64,000 bases of DNA from Pseudomonadota bacterium (GTDB lineage: Bacteria; Pseudomonadota; Gammaproteobacteria; Steroidobacterales; JBCBZW01), in the NCBI GenBank assembly GCA_039193195.1, contig JBCCWS010000011.1:1-64000 (forward strand). The letters run 5' to 3'. Position 1 is the first letter of the stretch. Every line of letters starts with the position of its first letter. This document shows positions 24,962-34,056 of this stretch, piece after piece. A program made the position numbers and the translations under genes. The notes beneath the pieces are model-generated. The model did not search any database. It worked only from the letters and a program-made list of their open reading frames with translations, and had not been told where the DNA came from.

Positions 24962-25430
24962 GCAAACGCCGGATGCGGTCCGCAAATCCGTGACTATCGC
25001 CGTCACGCCTTCACGAGCCTTCGAGCTCTTTACCTCCCACGTGGAGTATTGGTGGCCCTTGGGCACCCACAGCGTGAGCGCGCAGACCGGCAGTATGTCA
25101 GCGCAGCGCTGTGCCTTCGAACCGATCGCAGGTGGCGCCTTCTACGAGGTCGACTCCGAGGGGCGGCGCCATGTCTGGGGCAAGATCGACCTGTGGCAGC
25201 CGGGGGTGCGACTCAGCTTTAGCTGGCATCCTGGCTTGCCCGAGGCGCAGGCGACGCGCGTGGACGTGCGCTTCGAGCCCCACGGCCACGGCCAAACCCG
25301 CGTGGTTCTCACCCATGATGGTTGGGAGGCGCGAGGAGACGATGCCAGGCGGACCCGCGATCAATACCACACCGGATGGGACTCTGTGATCAATGCAGGC
25401 TATGCCGCGTACTGCGCGCGTTCCGCCTAG
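24951..25430 (+). CDS. SRPBCC/AHSA1-domain protein
   Basis: From ATG 24951 (GGAG six bases upstream, inside the ArsR gene) this 159-aa protein matches the AHSA1 (activator of Hsp90 ATPase-like) branch of the START/Bet v1 fold (PF08327). Seen are VRKSVTIAVTPSRAFELFT, then RRHVWGKIDLWQPGVRLSFSW, and the final VVLTHDGWEARGD with a conserved Trp. These proteins bind small hydrophobic ligands or act as stress-linked factors. It lies in an operon with the ArsR repressor, which probably controls it. The stop at 25430 is followed by a stretch without intact genes, holding the serine hydrolase remnant on the other strand. Confidence 0.88.
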   Translation: MTSEQTPDAVRKSVTIAVTPSRAFELFTSHVEYWWPLGTHSVSAQTGSMSAQRCAFEPIAGGAFYEVDSEGRRHVWGKIDLWQPGVRLSFSWHPGLPEAQATRVDVRFEPHGHGQTRVVLTHDGWEARGDDARRTRDQYHTGWDSVINAGYAAYCARSA

Positions 25431-25539
25431 CGATTTGCGCGTCGTCGAATGGTAGTCGCGATTCACTCCGGCCACCTGAGGTGCTAGCCCTGGCCATAAA
25501 ACCCGTGCTCGGATCGTAGATCGATCAACCGGTCTCATC

Positions 25540-26174
25540 GATTGCCCCGTAGCGCGGCGGTTGTGCAACCCCCACGACGAAGTGTCGCCGGTCACCGGGT
25601 CGCTCCCTGGGGGGGTGGCCGCTCAAGGCTAGTGAATCCGCTCGAAGCTGTCCGCCGACGTGCTGTAGCTGTAGGACCGCAATGCCCCGCGATGATCGCG
25701 GCGAAAGAACACGGCCCGCGAGCCGTCCTCGCTCGCGAACACGTCGCGTACCGCCGTCGCGAGGAAGTGCTCCTCGCCGATGCCCGAATCGGCAGCGCCT
25801 TGCTCGCCCGATCATCCACCTGGTCGATGTACTTGCTGAGTGGGTCGTTCAGGGTGAGGCGTCCGCGGTCGATCAGGCGGGCAGCCGGGAGCCCAGTCAA
25901 CGCCTTGGAGATAGCGCCGATACGGAACAGGCTACGCTTGGGGTCGACGGGGCGTCGCGGCTCGAGTTGCGCATAGCCGTTGTACGACAATCTCCCCCTC
26001 GTGCACGATCGCCACCGTAAGACCGGGCCGATGCTCCTCAGCCAGGAGCTGCGTGGCCAGCGCGTCGATCGTGGCCTTTAGTGCTTTCGCATCGCGGGCC
26101 TGGGCACCGATGGCAGCGAGCGCGGTCAATAGGAAGCAGGCGGCGAGGGCGCGCCTCAGGAGCTTGGTCATCAT
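25540..26174 (-). pseudogene. Decayed serine hydrolase (beta-lactamase-like) gene
   Basis: The leftward reading starts at ATG 26174 with a signal peptide (LRRALAACFLLTALAAIGA) and the usual LTVAIVHEGEIVVQR. It then breaks near 25980 and resumes in another frame with GYAQLEPRRPVD and SLFRIGAISKALTGLPAARL. Here the SxxK site reads AISK, so the catalytic Ser is Ala. After LTLNDPLSKYIDQVDD the frame breaks again, and what follows (RGIAVLQLQHVGGQLRAD) resembles the extreme C-terminal domain of the family. The middle of about 200 residues, with the YxN and HxG boxes, is missing. At least two frameshifts and one large deletion are inferred; the left end is approximate. Confidence 0.65.
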
Positions 26175-26203
26175 GGATACGGATTCTCGCTTGCCTTTAG
26201 GTC

Positions 26204-27841
26204 ATGGCCTTGTCTAGATCGCGAGGCAGCCGACGCAAGCTGCCGCATGTTCATGCCGCCACCGCATTATTGCTGGTTTGGAGTGTGGCGGCTGTCGCAT
26301 TCGAGGGAGCGCGGCCAGCGGTGTCCCTGTCGCTTCAGGATTTGACCCCCACGGGCGAGCCCTTCGGTTGGTATCTGCAGGCAGATGCGGAGAAGTTGGA
26401 ACAGCAAGTGCTGGCGGACCCGGCGACAGGGCTTCCTCGTTGGGTGTTACGCAACGCCGGCCCGTCGCCAGCGATCGCCTATACGCGCAGCGATGGTGCC
26501 AGCGTATGTCATCGGCGCCTGCGCATAGCCGCCGAGGCGAGGACCGAAGACTCCGGCTCCGTGAGTGGCGTGGTGCGCATCGACGGTAGCCCCAACTTTG
26601 GAGCGCCCGTCCCGCTTTCGCGCGAGTGGGTGGAAGCGCGCCACGAGGTCGAGGGCATTCCCTGTGTGGCGCCCAACGCGCTGGTCGGCTTCGCTGTGCG
26701 CGGACATGTGGAGTTGCGCCGTTTGCATATACTGCTGGACGGTCGACCGGAGGTGATGCCGAGTCTTTCGCCGGTGCGCTGGGCGGATCTTGCCGTCTTG
26801 CGGCGGGTGGCCGCCAGCCCGGCAGAGCCCGCGCGAACACCGCGTCTCGCCGCTGTGCTAGGACGTCGGGTGCTGGCCTTGGGCGAGAATGGCGACGGTG
26901 CCGCAGACGTGTTCTTGGCCAAATTCGATCTCATTCGCCACCTCGCCAGCACGGGGCGAATGCGCATGCTCGTGCTGGACGTGCCGGCAGTGGCAGCGGA
27001 GCGAGTGGATCGCTACGTACGCGGCAGCGCTGACGATCGGGAAGCCGTGGTCGACGCTCTGACCTACCCCGCCTTTCAGTCCGCGCAGATGCTGCAGATC
27101 ATCGACTGGCTGCGCACTACCAATGGTGAGCGTCCGCAGGCGATTGGCATCGCCGGCTTCGACGTACGGCAGCCGCGCTGGGCGTTGCGGGCGCTAGAGA
27201 GGGCAAGCATTCGCATCGACGCAGTGCTGGAGCCGTGGCAACGCGGCGAGGTGGCGCGCGCGCTGGCCAGGATCGAAGCATTGGCCCCGCGTACGGCCGG
27301 GGATCCTGCCCTTGCGCGCTACCTGCGACTGGCCCGCCGAGGTTTGCTCGTGGGCCGTCCTGACCTGAGTGGTCGATCCCGTGGCGCCTATATGGCGGAC
27401 GAGGTGCTGCGCCTGGCGCGAGCACAAACCGGACAACTTGTCCTATGGGCAGATAACTCGCACGTGGCGCGCCATGCGGGCCGGCTGGGAGGCGAGCTGG
27501 CACAAGCGCTCGGCGAAGACTACGCCGTGATTGGATTTACCTTCGCAGAGGGCGCCTACGCCGCCCATGGCCCCGACTCGCCCTACCCAGTGCAAACCCC
27601 CTACCCTGGCACTCACGAGCACCTCCTCGCAGATACAGGCCTGGAGCGCTTTATCCTAGGGCTCGCGGATGTCCCCGAAGCGCATCCTCTTCGAGAGCGG
27701 CGAGGACTGCGGGTGCTCGGCGCGTTGCCACAGCCGTTCGATCAGTTCCTGCCAGTTACCCTTGAGTCGCAGTTTGATGCTATCGGTTTTGTCAGGCGAA
27801 CGGCAGCCGCCCAACGGCTGCGGGAGGAGCCTGTCGACTAG
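26204..27841 (+). CDS. Erythromycin-esterase-like protein with altered active-site residues
   Basis: The 545-aa protein has a signal-anchor or signal peptide (ATALLLVWSVAAVAFEGARP). A beta-rich region of about 180 residues comes before a domain of the erythromycin esterase superfamily (PF05139). That superfamily normally has GExxHG, an internal catalytic Glu and a WAHNxHV box. Here the first reads LGENGDGAADVFLAKFDL (His replaced by Asp), and the last reads LWADNSHVARHAG (first His replaced by Asp, second His kept). LRTTNGERPQAIGIAGFDV matches the domain core. The usual carboxylic-ester role on macrolides is therefore doubtful; it may be a catalytically changed or non-enzymatic member. Its end overlaps the convergent PqqB-like gene by 4 bp. 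Confidence 0.75.
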   Translation: MALSRSRGSRRKLPHVHAATALLLVWSVAAVAFEGARPAVSLSLQDLTPTGEPFGWYLQADAEKLEQQVLADPATGLPRWVLRNAGPSPAIAYTRSDGASVCHRRLRIAAEARTEDSGSVSGVVRIDGSPNFGAPVPLSREWVEARHEVEGIPCVAPNALVGFAVRGHVELRRLHILLDGRPEVMPSLSPVRWADLAVLRRVAASPAEPARTPRLAAVLGRRVLALGENGDGAADVFLAKFDLIRHLASTGRMRMLVLDVPAVAAERVDRYVRGSADDREAVVDALTYPAFQSAQMLQIIDWLRTTNGERPQAIGIAGFDVRQPRWALRALERASIRIDAVLEPWQRGEVARALARIEALAPRTAGDPALARYLRLARRGLLVGRPDLSGRSRGAYMADEVLRLARAQTGQLVLWADNSHVARHAGRLGGELAQALGEDYAVIGFTFAEGAYAAHGPDSPYPVQTPYPGTHEHLLADTGLERFILGLADVPEAHPLRERRGLRVLGALPQPFDQFLPVTLESQFDAIGFVRRTAAAQRLREEPVD

Positions 27842-28797
27842 GGCTTGGCGTGAGCTTCTTGCCTTGCACCCCCGAGGCAGTGCCGATCGCCCTCGGACGC
27901 AACATGAAAGCCCGCCGCGCGCACTTGTGCAGCCTCCGTGCTTTGCGGGTCGCGCAGGGGATTGGTGTGATTGAAGTGGATGAAATGCACCTTCGCGCGA
28001 TCCTCCACGGCTAGGGGCGCAAAGCGCTCCATCGAGTGTCTAACGAGGGGGTGAGGGAAGCCGCTCATATCCCGCCCGGGGATCTCGCCGTTGGCGAAGA
28101 AGGTGGCGTCGAGAAAGGCTAGATCCACTTCGGCGATCAGTTCCTCGATGCGCACGCCCCAGTCATCCCACTGCTCCCAGGAATCGATGTCGGGGATAAA
28201 CAGAGCGGATGCCTGCGGACCTTCGATGCGAAAGCCCGCCACTTCGGCGTACTCCTGACGGTGAGGCACGGTGAAGGCGGTCACGTTTAGGCGTGCACCT
28301 AGCCGTTGGATGCCGCCTGCGGTCATCGGTTGGAGTCTGATGTTCTCGTAAGCGACGAGCTGGCTCCAGGGTCCGTGTTCGCGCAGGAACTGCGCGAAGC
28401 GCGGCAGCGTGTACACGGGGACGCTGCGCGCGCCGAGGGACTCGTGTCCGAGGAACATGAGCCCCGTGTAGTGGCCGATGTGAGCGTGGGTGATAAACAC
28501 GCCGTCGAGTATTGGTCGTCCACGCGCCTGTGGTCCTGCTAGGCGAGTCAGGTCGTATCCCTGACGGCGTATGTCCGGTGTTGCCTCGAACAGCCAACGA
28601 GCACCCCGTCGGTGATCGACCAGGCCCAGGGAGACGATCAAACGCGCAGCGGCAGGGTCCTCCCACGCAGGGTCTTGCCAGCGTCCGAACTGGGGCGTGC
28701 CGCCGTCCTGGGAGGTACCGAGGACCAGCAGTTCCACCTCGCAGGTTCCGAGGGCCGCGGCCGCGAGCAGCGCCGCAGCGGTGGCGGCGCTCAGCAT
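27838..28797 (-). CDS. PqqB-like MBL-fold hydrolase, exported
   Basis: This 319-aa protein resembles the PqqB group of metallo-beta-lactamase-fold proteins: ELLVLGTSQDGGTPQFG at the start, FITHAHIGHYTGLMFLG (the HxHxxH region reads HAHIGH), SALFIPDIDSW, then FIHFNHTNPLRDP and a terminal GFHVASEGD. A short signal peptide (MLSAATAAALLAAAALGT) suggests export, whereas canonical PqqB is cytoplasmic, so this is probably a related hydrolase of other function. No other pqq gene is nearby. Its ribosome site (GGAG) lies in the last codons of the SHOCT gene, with only 2 bp between the two genes, so they are coupled. Confidence 0.82.
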   Translation of the reverse strand: MLSAATAAALLAAAALGTCEVELLVLGTSQDGGTPQFGRWQDPAWEDPAAARLIVSLGLVDHRRGARWLFEATPDIRRQGYDLTRLAGPQARGRPILDGVFITHAHIGHYTGLMFLGHESLGARSVPVYTLPRFAQFLREHGPWSQLVAYENIRLQPMTAGGIQRLGARLNVTAFTVPHRQEYAEVAGFRIEGPQASALFIPDIDSWEQWDDWGVRIEELIAEVDLAFLDATFFANGEIPGRDMSGFPHPLVRHSMERFAPLAVEDRAKVHFIHFNHTNPLRDPQSTEAAQVRAAGFHVASEGDRHCLGGARQEAHAKP

Positions 28798-28799
28798 GG

Positions 28800-29861
28800 C
28801 TACAGCTCCGAGAGGATCTGACGCCGCTTGTCGTTGTACTCTGCCTCGGTGATCAGGCCCTGCTGGTACAGGTCGATCAGCAAGCGAAGGCGCTCTTCGA
28901 TGTTCGTTCCAGGCACCCTAAGGGGAGCACTCGGTGGTGCACTGGCAGCTGCGGGTACCGCGGCTGGAGCGCTGCTACTGTTGCTGGGGGCGGCCTCTAG
29001 TTGCTCACGCATGCGGGACATTTCCGCCCGCATTGCTTCTTGCTCAGCCTGCAGCGCGGTGGCCTCCTCGCTCGTCATGCCCGCGCTAGGCGCAGAGACT
29101 TCGGCGGCGGGTGCAGCACCACCGGCGGCGGTCGCTAGGGTAGGCTGGGCCTCGATACTGTCGAGGGCCAGGTCCACGTCGATAACGATCCAGTCCGTGC
29201 GAACCTTACCCTTGGAGGTCACCTGGTTGCTGAGCCCTTCGTAGGCGAGCAGCTGACCTTTGAGAGCGCCAGAGTTGCGCTTGCGGTTACCCGAGCTGAG
29301 CGCGTACGGCTGCACCGCACCGGTGGTATCGAAGAGCCGTTCGAACTCTCGGTTTCGTTGGCGATCGAGCTCGCCGATGATGATGTTCAGCTTGCCGTCC
29401 GCGTAGAAGATGCGGCCCGAGGTCAGGGCCAACCCGCTGAGCAGCACCAGCCGCCGCGCACGCCGCTGAATCACAAACGTGACGTCCTGATCGGGCTGCG
29501 CCAGCTGCAGGCCTTTCGCGATTTGACCGGCGAGCAAAGTCGCCTGCTGGGGTGAGAACAAAGTCTCCAGCTCGTTGTTTGAGAATAGTCCATCGGCGCG
29601 CACGGTGATGGCCTGAAGGATAGGCTTGAGATCGTCCGGCGACAGCTCGACAGGGTGCTCGTTAAGCCCGTAGCGATCCGTGTCCTGGTCGGCCAAGGCG
29701 AAGGTGGAGTAGGCCCCGTCCTTGTAGAACACGTTCGGGTCTCGCGCGTGGCTGACAGTTCCGGCGGTCAGGGTGAAAATTGTTGCCAAAGCAATGAATT
29801 GCGAGACAAGGGGGCGGAGCGGGCGCGGCCTTGCGCCGCACGACGAGAGAAGACTCAGCAT
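28800..29861 (-). CDS. Exported SHOCT-domain protein
   Basis: I do not recognise the main domain. The protein (353 aa) has a probable signal peptide (PLVSQFIALATIFTLTAGTVSHA, about residues 17-39). A folded region of about 190 residues with many beta-like stretches follows, then a Glu/Ala/Met-rich coiled-coil segment (about 255-290) and an Ala/Pro/Ser linker. It ends in a SHOCT domain (PF09851): ERLRLLIDLYQQGLITEAEY followed by RRQILSEL. SHOCT modules are thought to mediate oligomer or membrane contacts. The gene is the first of a two-gene unit with the PqqB-like hydrolase. The N-terminal domain may be a stress or envelope module, but this is only a guess. Confidence 0.7.
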   Translation of the reverse strand: MLSLLSSCGARPRPLRPLVSQFIALATIFTLTAGTVSHARDPNVFYKDGAYSTFALADQDTDRYGLNEHPVELSPDDLKPILQAITVRADGLFSNNELETLFSPQQATLLAGQIAKGLQLAQPDQDVTFVIQRRARRLVLLSGLALTSGRIFYADGKLNIIIGELDRQRNREFERLFDTTGAVQPYALSSGNRKRNSGALKGQLLAYEGLSNQVTSKGKVRTDWIVIDVDLALDSIEAQPTLATAAGGAAPAAEVSAPSAGMTSEEATALQAEQEAMRAEMSRMREQLEAAPSNSSSAPAAVPAAASAPPSAPLRVPGTNIEERLRLLIDLYQQGLITEAEYNDKRRQILSEL

Positions 29862-29950
29862 GATACGCCTGCGTCAGAAATTGATGGATCAGTGTACGAC
29901 GGGAAGCGGGCGCTGGGGTAGCGCTATGGGGGTGGCCGGGGAGCCTTCGA

Positions 29951-29980
29951 GGCACGGACGTCGAGACCGACGTCCGTGCC
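29951..29980 (-). terminator. Strong hairpin downstream of the porin gene
   Basis: GGCACGGACGTCG (29951-29963) and CGACGTCCGTGCC (29968-29980) form a perfect 13-bp stem with loop AGAC. It lies 29 bp after the porin stop, in the porin's direction of transcription, and upstream of the SHOCT gene start. There is no long T run, but the stem is strong enough to end or protect the porin mRNA. Confidence 0.65.
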
Positions 29981-30008
29981 ATTTCCCGTCGAGGTAAGCG
30001 TCGTTAGC

Positions 30009-31247
30009 TCAGAAGAAGAATGTCATGCCGAGCACCACAGAATTGATCTGCTCAGCATTGTTGAAGGCCGCTTCCACCTGGGTGGTAGTGCCATCTACTT
30101 CGATGTCGAGCGTCTCCCACACCAAGTACATGATCAGCTTGCTGCCGAAGTACTGGTCGATGGAGAGGCCGAAGCGATCCATCTGCGAGTCGGTGATCAT
30201 GCCGGTGGTCAGCGTGGCGTTGATGTCACCGAATTGATCGTTGTACTGGCCGTACCAACCCGTCAGTGCCGTGTCGCCCCAGGAGAAGAAGCTGCGCTTG
30301 ACGCCGCCCTTGAACCACCACGCAGTGGTGTCGTCGCCGTAGCCAATGGCCTGCGCCGTGGCGCTCAGGTCTTCGGCTTCCTCGGACTGGAAGGCTAGGG
30401 TGCCGAAAATGCCTGAGTCCTTATGCATTAGGCCGGCCTGCACCTGCAGGTTGCTTGCGGACTCGTAAAAGGTCGTGCCGCCATTGTTTTCGGCGTAGCC
30501 GATGTGGAAGACACCGGTAGCACCGCCGAAGTCGTGGTTGTACTTCAGTGCGACGTCGTAGATGTCGTCGTTAGCGTAACCGATGGCGATGTTGAGGCCT
30601 TCGGTGATGGTCGGTAGGTCGTAGCGGATACCGTTGCGGTAGATACCGTTACAGTCGATACCGATACCGCCGGCGCCCTGCAGCTCGTTGCCGGTCAAAC
30701 ACTCGGCGAAGTCACCCCAGACCGCGGCCCCGTCACCGGTGCCTCGGATGCTGAAGCCGTTGAAGCGGAACAGCGGCGAGATCGAGGACCACAGCGTGAG
30801 CGAGGGGTCTGCCAGCACGGCGATGTTATCTGTCGGCATAGACTGCAGACCGAAGGTCAGCTTACCGGCCTTGCCTTCGACGTACGCGCTGCTGCCCAAA
30901 AGCCGGATGTCGCCACCGACCTGGGAATCGAAGTTGGTCTGGTTACTGAAGATGAGTGGCGTGAAGATGGACTGCGGCTCGAGGATTACCTCGAAGCCTG
31001 CTTTCATGCCCGAGTTGGGCAGCGGTGCCGAGCCAGCAAAGGTAATGCGGCTACCCAACGTCGTGCCGTTGTCCGACGTTTGTACGATGTCGGAACTCTC
31101 GCCATCGTCGTAGAAGGCTGCGCCTTCGTTGATCCACCCTGAAATGCTGAACGTCGCTTCGTCGTCCTGGGCCACTGCGGGATACGCAGCTGCCAGGGCT
31201 AGAGCGACGCCTGCCGTCAGGCCTCTCGTCTTCCATTTAGAGATCAT
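30009..31247 (-). CDS. Outer-membrane porin
   Basis: This 412-aa protein has a signal peptide (RGLTAGVALALAAAYPAVAQ). It then shows an alternating beta-strand pattern typical of a 16-stranded general porin (porin_4-like), with many Gly/Asp-rich turns and no plug domain. It opens with FSISGWINEGAAFYDDGES and KAGFEVILEPQSI, then DIRLLGSSAYVEGKAGKLTF. It ends in GMTFFF, and the terminal Phe is the BAM recognition signal. AGGGG lies eight bases before ATG 31247; the TTG immediately before it is an unlikely start. It should form a passive diffusion channel. A strong hairpin follows it. Confidence 0.85.
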   Translation of the reverse strand: MISKWKTRGLTAGVALALAAAYPAVAQDDEATFSISGWINEGAAFYDDGESSDIVQTSDNGTTLGSRITFAGSAPLPNSGMKAGFEVILEPQSIFTPLIFSNQTNFDSQVGGDIRLLGSSAYVEGKAGKLTFGLQSMPTDNIAVLADPSLTLWSSISPLFRFNGFSIRGTGDGAAVWGDFAECLTGNELQGAGGIGIDCNGIYRNGIRYDLPTITEGLNIAIGYANDDIYDVALKYNHDFGGATGVFHIGYAENNGGTTFYESASNLQVQAGLMHKDSGIFGTLAFQSEEAEDLSATAQAIGYGDDTTAWWFKGGVKRSFFSWGDTALTGWYGQYNDQFGDINATLTTGMITDSQMDRFGLSIDQYFGSKLIMYLVWETLDIEVDGTTTQVEAAFNNAEQINSVVLGMTFFF

Positions 31248-32196
31248 CAATAGTTCCCCTCTTCTTCAACCGCAACGGCTCTCGATTGGTGTTGCGAGCA
31301 CGCCGTTTACGCCCTCAAAGATCGCTAGTCCGTTGCTTCGGAGCTACGCCCCGAAGCGTCCGGAAGGGAGCAAGTCTCCAAGACAGACCCCCCGATCATC
31401 GCGAACTTCCCCGAATAGCGGAAAAAAACATAACTGATCATTCGCGACAATGCACGTAAGTTGCGGTTAATACGGACCCAACCCTTAATCACACAGTCTC
31501 GTAGGTGAGTTTTTCGCCACAAGGTGCTCGCGCCGTTCCTACCCTTGATGCACCTCACCGTTCACGGGTCGCCCAAGGTGGGTCAACGCACCACAAGTAG
31601 CATGGAGAGTTTGATGAGGAGATGGCGGAACAGGTTTAAGGGTGTTGGCGGCCCGTCGCCAGCAACGTCGGAGTGCACGTGGACAGCCAGGTACGGCTGG
31701 TCAGCGAACCCTATATCTAGATCGATTCTAGCTCCGAGCTTGCATCGTTGCGGATGCACCGTTAGCTGCGCTCCGCCTTCCCGAGCAACTAGACGGTGTT
31801 TGACGGACCTCCGGCCGAGGGGGTGTTGGGGTCTTGTCTGCGCGCTGCAGCAAACGATCGTAGCGCCTCGTTTCCGGGCCAACCTGGCGACTCCGTGCTC
31901 AAGTCGTTTCCTCTGCAAAACAATCGGCTACGTACTCGAACGGTCGGCCCTGCTGTCGCCAAGCTCGCAGCATCGTTGCTGCCAGGCCAAGGTAACTTCT
32001 TGCGAACCGCGCCCCGGCACAGCAGGGCGGTGCGACCCCGCCGCTCCGGGGCCGAGCGGATCGGAAAGGGCTACAGGCAACGTTCATAAGTCAGTCGACA
32101 CAGTTAGCCTGCCGACGATCTGCGCATCGGGTCAGGCTCGCCGCAGGGCCCCATGGCAGTGTTCAGCGATGAGCCCCGCCAGCGCCCTCACCTGCG
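31248..32196. other. Long stretch without a supported gene
   Basis: This 950-bp region lies between the porin gene and the decayed GGDEF-EAL gene. The first 300 bases are AT-rich around 31420-31510 and probably hold the porin promoter (read leftward). Rightward and leftward frames are open for 100-226 codons near 31520-32200, but their products are rich in Arg, Ser, Cys and Pro, with no domain and no good start. They look like non-coding high-GC sequence or an unrecognisable old pseudogene. Confidence 0.45.
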
Positions 32197-34041
32197 ATGC
32201 CTGATGCCGGGGCCATGATCGGCGATCCTAACCTGCTCGCCCTCGTCGCGACGCACACGCGGGACATGATCATCGTCACCGACGCGCAGGAGCGCATCGT
32301 GTGGGTCAATGCTGCGTTCGTCGCGCGAACGGGCTACTCCGCCGAGGAGTCGATTGGCAATCGCCCGGCTCCTTGCTGCAGGGGCCGGCGACTGACCCTC
32401 GGCTGCGCCAGCGCGTAGCAGATGGACTCAGTGCGGCCGAGTCGATACGCGTGGAGCTCCTCAACTGCACCAAGCACGGCCAGGAGTACTGGATCGACAT
32501 GGAGATCTCACGGTGACATCGAGTGCTTCGTGGCAGTCGAGCGCGACGTGACCGAGGCGCGCGAAGTCAGCGGCACCCTATCCGCCTTCCAGCAAGCGCT
32601 CAATGAACAGGCGATCGTCTCCATCGCCGATCGCACTGGCGCCATCCGCTTTGTGAATGACCGCTTCTGTGCGATCAACGCCTATGCGCGCGAAGAACTG
32701 CTCGGACAGGAACATCGGGTTGTCAACAGCGGCTGGCACAGCAAGGGTTTCTTCCGCGATTTCTGGCGCACGATCTCGGGTTGGTAGCTGCTGGCGCGGT
32801 GAAATCTGCAATCGTCGTAAGACCGGTGAGTTGTACTAGGTCGATACCACTATCGTGCCCATCGCCGGTAACCACGGCACACCTGAGCGCTTCGTCTCGA
32901 TTCGCATAGACATCACGGAGCACAAGGAAGCTGAAGCGCAGGCGCAGCGCCTTGCTGAGCAAGACGATTTGACGGCCTTGTGTAATCGGCGAGCCTTGCT
33001 GCGGGCACTGGATGAGGCGCTGTCTGCCACGGGGCGGGACGGACAGGCGGCCTGCGGCTTAGTCCTGTTCTTGGACATCCAAGACTTCAAGTCCGTAAAC
33101 GAGTCTCGGGGGCACCAGGTGGGCGACCGTGTGCTCTACGCCGTGGCACGGCGCTCGATGATCTCTCGCGCAAGGTAGATACGGTGGCGCGTGTCGGTGG
33201 CAATGAGTTCTGCCTGCTCGTGCACGATGTGGAAGCGTCCGAGGCGGAACGTGCGGTGGATCGAATCGATCGCGCGCTGCAGGCGCCCTTCCACGTCGAT
33301 GGTGTCCCCCTAGCCCTCGCGCTTTCAATGGGTGCCAGGCGCTACCCTGGCGATGCGACAGACGCGCCACAGTTGCTGCGCTGTGCGGGTATGGCGACGC
33401 GTGCGGCCAAGGCTCAAGAGCCGAGCAAAGCGTTCTTCAGTAGTGCTCTGCAGGAGGACATCGAGGCGCGCTTCGCGCTGCAGCAGTCGCGCGAGGCGGG
33501 CTTCGATCCCGGCGTGTTCTCCGTCAACGTGAGCGCCGAGCAGCTACGCCTGCCTGGGCTGGCTCAGGAGGTAATCGCCGCCGCTCGCGACCACCGGATC
33601 GAGCCCAGGTGCTTGGAGTTGGAGATCACCGAGACTGCCTTCATCAGTCAGGCGACGGAGCATGTAGAGCGCAACGTCCGCGCGCTTCGCCAACATGGCT
33701 TCACGGTTGCCCTCGACGACTTCGGCACCGGTTCTCCTCCCTGACTCACCTCAAACGCTTCCGCGTTGATATCTTGAAGATCGATCGCCAATTTGCAGCA
33801 CGGCGGCGATGACGATGAAATAATGCGCTCGATCATCGGCTTGGCGGACAACCTCGGCCTCGGTGTCGTGGCTGAAGGCGTCGAGACTAGGGAGCAGGCG
33901 CAATGCCTGAGATCGCTTGGATGCTCGCTCTATCAAGGGTTCCTGTTTGGCAAACCCATGCCCTTCGAAAGGACATTCCATCTGCTGGTGGACGATGCGG
34001 CTGCGCTGCTCGAGCCGATCTCATCGCTCAGCGACGTCTGA
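32197..34041 (+). pseudogene. Decayed PAS-PAS-GGDEF-EAL gene
   Basis: Reading rightward across frames gives: a PAS domain (THTRDMIIVTDAQERIVWVN and GYSAEESIGN), a second PAS domain (SIADRTGAIRFVNDRFCAIN), a PAC segment (FVSIRIDITEHKEAEAQ), a GGDEF domain (QDDLTALCNRRALLRALDEA, with the active site as GGNEF), and an EAL domain (VNVSAEQLRLPGL, LELEITETAF, DDFGTG, LKIDRQF, GVVAEGVETREQAQ). At least six frame changes are needed (about 32365, 32510, 32780, 33150, 33730 and 33800). One in-frame TAG stands at 32837, where the family would have Trp. The start of the EAL domain, including the EAL motif, is deleted in frame near 33490-33520. It cannot be a working cyclic-di-GMP enzyme. Confidence 0.82.
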
Positions 34042-34056
34042 TCCAGAAGGGTCCCG

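Noticed and set aside
31610-31625. Motif GGAGAGTTTGAT, reminiscent of the start of a 16S rRNA gene
   Set aside because: The following bases do not match 16S rRNA (no CCTGGCTCAG), so it is chance.
31524-32204. Rightward open frame of 226 codons in the long gap
   Set aside because: Composition is rich in Arg, Ser, Cys and Pro, with no domain, ribosome site or neighbour logic. It overlaps the start of the decayed PAS gene.
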